This document shows positions 6,021 to 7,826 of a DNA stretch of 7,826 nt, piece by piece. Position 1 is the first letter of the stretch; every line of letters begins with the position of its first letter. The position numbers and the translations under genes are program-made. Below the pieces are notes generated by a model, which saw only the letters and a program-made list of their open reading frames with translations, was not told where the DNA came from and made no database searches. The stretch is from Candidatus Aquidulcis sp. (GTDB taxonomy: Bacteria; Chloroflexota; Anaerolineae; Anaerolineales; E44-bin32), in the NCBI GenBank assembly GCA_020723365.1, contig DYJB01000032.1, forward strand, positions 12,628 through 20,453, given 5' to 3'.

Positions 6021-7007
6021 CTAGTGCCCGTTGCCGCTGAGCGCCGAGCGGCGCAGCAGGCTGTGGGGCAGGCTGAAGCGGTAGAAGGTGCCCACGGGGT
6101 CCGGGATGCCTTCCTGGATGATGCGCCGGATCTCGACCGGATCCTGCGAGTCGATCACCGACGCCAGAGCCGTCATCATGCGGGCCCCGAAGTCCTCGAC
6201 CTCGACATTGGGGCCGTGGCAGCCGATGCAGGGCGAGTTGACCTTGGGGCACAGCGCTCCGCAGCCGGCACGCGTGGCCAGGCCCAGGCACACCAGACCC
6301 TGCTCGAGCAGGCAGTCGGTCTCGTTGGGGATCATCTCCCAGGTGCGCTTGAAACCGGTGATCTTCTTCTCGGCTCGCGTGCGGGCGCACTCGTCGCACA
6401 CCGTCGTCTCTTTCCCCAGCACGGTGCCCGGCGGGGGCAGGGGGGCGCCGCCCAGTCCGGCGACGACCGCCTTGACGATGGCGTAGATGTTCTCAGCCTC
6501 CGGCGGACAGCCGGGGACGTAGTAGTCGACGTCGACCGTCTGGTCGAGCGTCTTGACCGTGTCGTAGAAGACCGGGATGTGCAGCGTGCCCTCGGGCGCC
6601 TCGTACTCCGGCTGCGGGACGATCCCCTGCGGGTTGTCGACCGACGGGCTCTTCTTGTAGACGTAGTCGAAGATCGCCTCGCGCCCGGACAGGTTGGCCA
6701 GCCCGGGGATGCAGCCCTCGTGTGCGCACGAGCCGAAGGCCACCAGGATCTTCGACTTGCGCCGCAGCAGCTGGGCCATGTACTCCTGCTCGCTGTTGCG
6801 GATGCTGCCGTTGAACAGGCAGACATCGATGCTCTTGTCGGCCATCTTCTCGACGTCGCGCACCTTGGCATCGATGGCCACCGGCCAGAGGACGATGTCG
6901 AAGGCGGCGGCCACCTCGAGGATCTTCTCGTCGATGGCCAGTACGGCGATCTCGCAGCCGCCGCAGGAGGCCGCCCAGTAGAGCGCCAGCTTCGGCTTGG
7001 CCGTCAT
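6021..7007 (-). CDS. mvhG: [NiFe] hydrogenase small subunit, group 3c (MvhG-like)
   Basis: A 328-residue iron-sulfur subunit that carries electrons from the [NiFe] site to MvhD. Seen: no Tat signal, so it is cytoplasmic. Likely proximal-cluster residues are in ASCGGCEIAVL (Cys15, Cys18), AFGSCAHEGC (Cys94) and VPGCPPEAENI (Cys167). A second cysteine-rich half holds CDEC (204, 207), Cys232, Cys240, Cys249, Cys253 and CIGC (260, 263), enough for two further clusters. This matches the small subunit of methyl-viologen/F420-non-reducing hydrogenases, and the neighbouring mvhD and hdrA place it in group 3c. The start ATG at 7007 overlaps the mvhD stop and has GGAGGTG upstream. The gene ends in TAG, 18 bases before mvhA. 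A group 3a (F420-reducing) small subunit is the main alternative; the MvhD neighbour argues against it. Confidence 0.94.
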   Translation of the reverse strand: MTAKPKLALYWAASCGGCEIAVLAIDEKILEVAAAFDIVLWPVAIDAKVRDVEKMADKSIDVCLFNGSIRNSEQEYMAQLLRRKSKILVAFGSCAHEGCIPGLANLSGREAIFDYVYKKSPSVDNPQGIVPQPEYEAPEGTLHIPVFYDTVKTLDQTVDVDYYVPGCPPEAENIYAIVKAVVAGLGGAPLPPPGTVLGKETTVCDECARTRAEKKITGFKRTWEMIPNETDCLLEQGLVCLGLATRAGCGALCPKVNSPCIGCHGPNVEVEDFGARMMTALASVIDSQDPVEIRRIIQEGIPDPVGTFYRFSLPHSLLRRSALSGNGH

Positions 7008-7501
7008 CGGGACACCTCCAGCGCTTCGGCGTGCTCGTGGGGCAGGCGCTCGATGGCCTCCTGATGGCCGCCGTTCTCGCTCCAGAAGCGCGGCCAGTTC
7101 AGCGGACCCAGGGCGCGCACCTGCTCGATCATCTCATTGATGGCCGCCGAGAGCACGTTGCCTTCCGCCGCCGAGGCCCATTGCAGGCGCAGGCGGTGAT
7201 CCTCCACGCCCATCGCCAGCAGCGTGTGTCGCAGCATCTCGTAGCGGCGCATGGCCTTGTAGTTCTGCTCCAGGTAGTGGCACTCGCCCGGGTGGCAGCC
7301 GGCGATCATGACGCCGTCGGCGCCCAGGGCGAAGGCCTTCAGCACGAAGGCCGGATCGACGCGCCCGGAGCACATCACCCGGATGGTGCGGACGTTGGGC
7401 TGGTATTTCATGCGCGCCGTCCCGGCCAGGTCGGCAGCGCGGTAGGAGCACCAGTTGCACAGGAAGGCGATGATCTTGGGTTCGAAGCGTTCGTCACTCA
7501 T
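7004..7501 (-). CDS. mvhD: MvhD-type hydrogenase iron-sulfur subunit, electron link to HdrA
   Basis: A 165-residue soluble protein of the MvhD/FlpD family, which carries one [2Fe-2S] cluster and passes electrons from the [NiFe] hydrogenase to HdrA. Seen: the N-terminal FLCNWCSY motif (Cys15, Cys18), the MCSGRVDP motif (Cys44) and the AGCHPGECHY motif (Cys69, Cys74), all hallmarks of the family. The order HdrA-MvhD-MvhG-MvhA fits the known electron path read backwards. The ATG at 7501 is preceded by GGAGG at a good distance. The stop overlaps the mvhG start as ATGA, implying translational coupling. After the conserved core (about residue 132) there is a tail of some 30 residues rich in Glu, His and Trp, which makes the protein slightly longer than the roughly 140 residues I expect for the family. 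Confidence 0.92.
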   Translation of the reverse strand: MSDERFEPKIIAFLCNWCSYRAADLAGTARMKYQPNVRTIRVMCSGRVDPAFVLKAFALGADGVMIAGCHPGECHYLEQNYKAMRRYEMLRHTLLAMGVEDHRLRLQWASAAEGNVLSAAINEMIEQVRALGPLNWPRFWSENGGHQEAIERLPHEHAEALEVSR

Positions 7502-7513
7502 GGGCTTCCTCCG

Positions 7514-7826
7514 CTATGCCGGGACGGCGATGCCGCGCACCGCGTCGTACAGCAGGCCCTCAAGCTCGGCCCCGATTTGCTGGTTGTTGAAGTGGGCGCC
7601 GGTGATGGCCTGCGCCGGGCAGGCCGCCACGCACGTGCCGCAGCCTTTGCACAGCGCGGCGTTGATGAAGCTGACGCCCTTGTCGGCCAGGAACTCGATG
7701 GCGTTGTACGGGCACAGGTTGTTGCAGATGCGGCAGCCGGAGCAGTGTTCCTCGTGGATCGTGGCCACCACCGGCTCGATCATCACCGTCCCGCGGGCGA
7801 TCATGCCCTGGATGCGCGAGGCCGCC
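7514..7826 (-). CDS. hdrA: HdrA-like heterodisulfide reductase subunit A, C-terminal ferredoxin domain (partial, 5' end outside window)
   Basis: The reading frame stays open to the window edge, so this is the last ~103 residues of a larger protein; the internal ATG at 7804 is not the real start. Seen: two tandem [4Fe-4S] motifs of the form CxxCxxCxxxCP (CSGCRICNNLCP, then CKGCGTCVAACP about 30 residues later). They are preceded by an ARGTVMIEPVVA strand and followed by an AITGAHFNNQQIGAELEGLL helix. This arrangement is the usual C-terminus of HdrA, the FAD and iron-sulfur subunit that bifurcates electrons between ferredoxin and a disulfide-type acceptor in HdrABC-MvhADG complexes. The neighbouring mvhD, mvhG and mvhA support the call. 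It ends in TAG, 12 bases before mvhD, and is not fused to it. A generic 2x[4Fe-4S] ferredoxin or a Qmo-type homologue is possible, since the flavin domain is not visible. Confidence 0.85.
   Translation of the reverse strand, partial: AASRIQGMIARGTVMIEPVVATIHEEHCSGCRICNNLCPYNAIEFLADKGVSFINAALCKGCGTCVAACPAQAITGAHFNNQQIGAELEGLLYDAVRGIAVPA

Noticed and set aside
5193..7064. A 623-residue plus-strand open frame opposite mvhA and mvhG
   Set aside because: It is the antisense of two genes with every expected catalytic motif; its translation is a His/Val/Asp/Gly-rich pattern typical of the reverse frame of GC-rich genes.
7514..7804. Independent 96-residue ferredoxin starting at the ATG at 7804
   Set aside because: The frame is open to the window edge and the upstream residues fit the region preceding the ferredoxin domain of HdrA; no ribosome site stands before this ATG.
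1..7826. CRISPR arrays, tRNA or rRNA genes, insertion sequences, phage genes
   Set aside because: No spaced direct repeats, tRNA-like cloverleaf, transposase motif or flanking inverted repeats were seen; the window is explained by two metabolic operons.

Overview
The window reads as part of a GC-rich genome of an anaerobic bacterium. Every gene I can support lies on the minus strand, so transcription runs from high to low coordinates. The gene content is a cytoplasmic [NiFe] hydrogenase linked to heterodisulfide reductase, next to a sodium-pumping decarboxylase. This points to a strict anaerobe that handles H2, ferredoxin and propionate or succinate. The general look of the proteins suggests Chloroflexota (Anaerolineae-like), but that is an impression without a search and should be held loosely.

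Region 1 (7826 down to 3504) is one compact operon. It holds the C-terminal end of hdrA (cut by the window edge), mvhD, mvhG, mvhA, a hydrogenase maturation endopeptidase, and a small stand-alone cyclic-nucleotide-binding-fold protein. Most junctions are ATGA overlaps or gaps under 20 bases with clear Shine-Dalgarno sites. The exception is the mvhA-protease junction, where a strong GC hairpin sits. MvhG/MvhA split H2, MvhD passes electrons to HdrA, and HdrA is the flavin centre that in known relatives bifurcates electrons between ferredoxin and a disulfide-type acceptor. The protease removes the 28-residue C-terminal tail of MvhA after nickel insertion. The last gene's role is unknown, and its ligand pocket looks degenerate.

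Region 2 (3503 to 3029) is about 475 bases with no convincing gene. It holds a G-quadruplex-type G cluster, several GC-rich dyads and, at its mmdA end, a plausible sigma-70-type promoter with a 13-bp palindrome between the -35 and -10 boxes.

Region 3 (3028 down to 1) is a second operon for a biotin-dependent, Na+-translocating methylmalonyl-CoA (or related acyl-CoA) decarboxylase. It encodes the carboxyltransferase (mmdA), the small membrane anchor (mmdD), the biotin carrier (mmdC) and the membrane Na+ channel subunit (mmdB, cut by the window start). It would convert (S)-methylmalonyl-CoA to propionyl-CoA and CO2 while exporting Na+, or act as part of a reversible propionate pathway.

Both gene sets are known systems. 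The less explained parts are the CNB-fold protein in the hydrogenase operon, the hairpin over the protease ribosome binding site, the identity of the bacterial electron acceptor, and the structured intergenic region.
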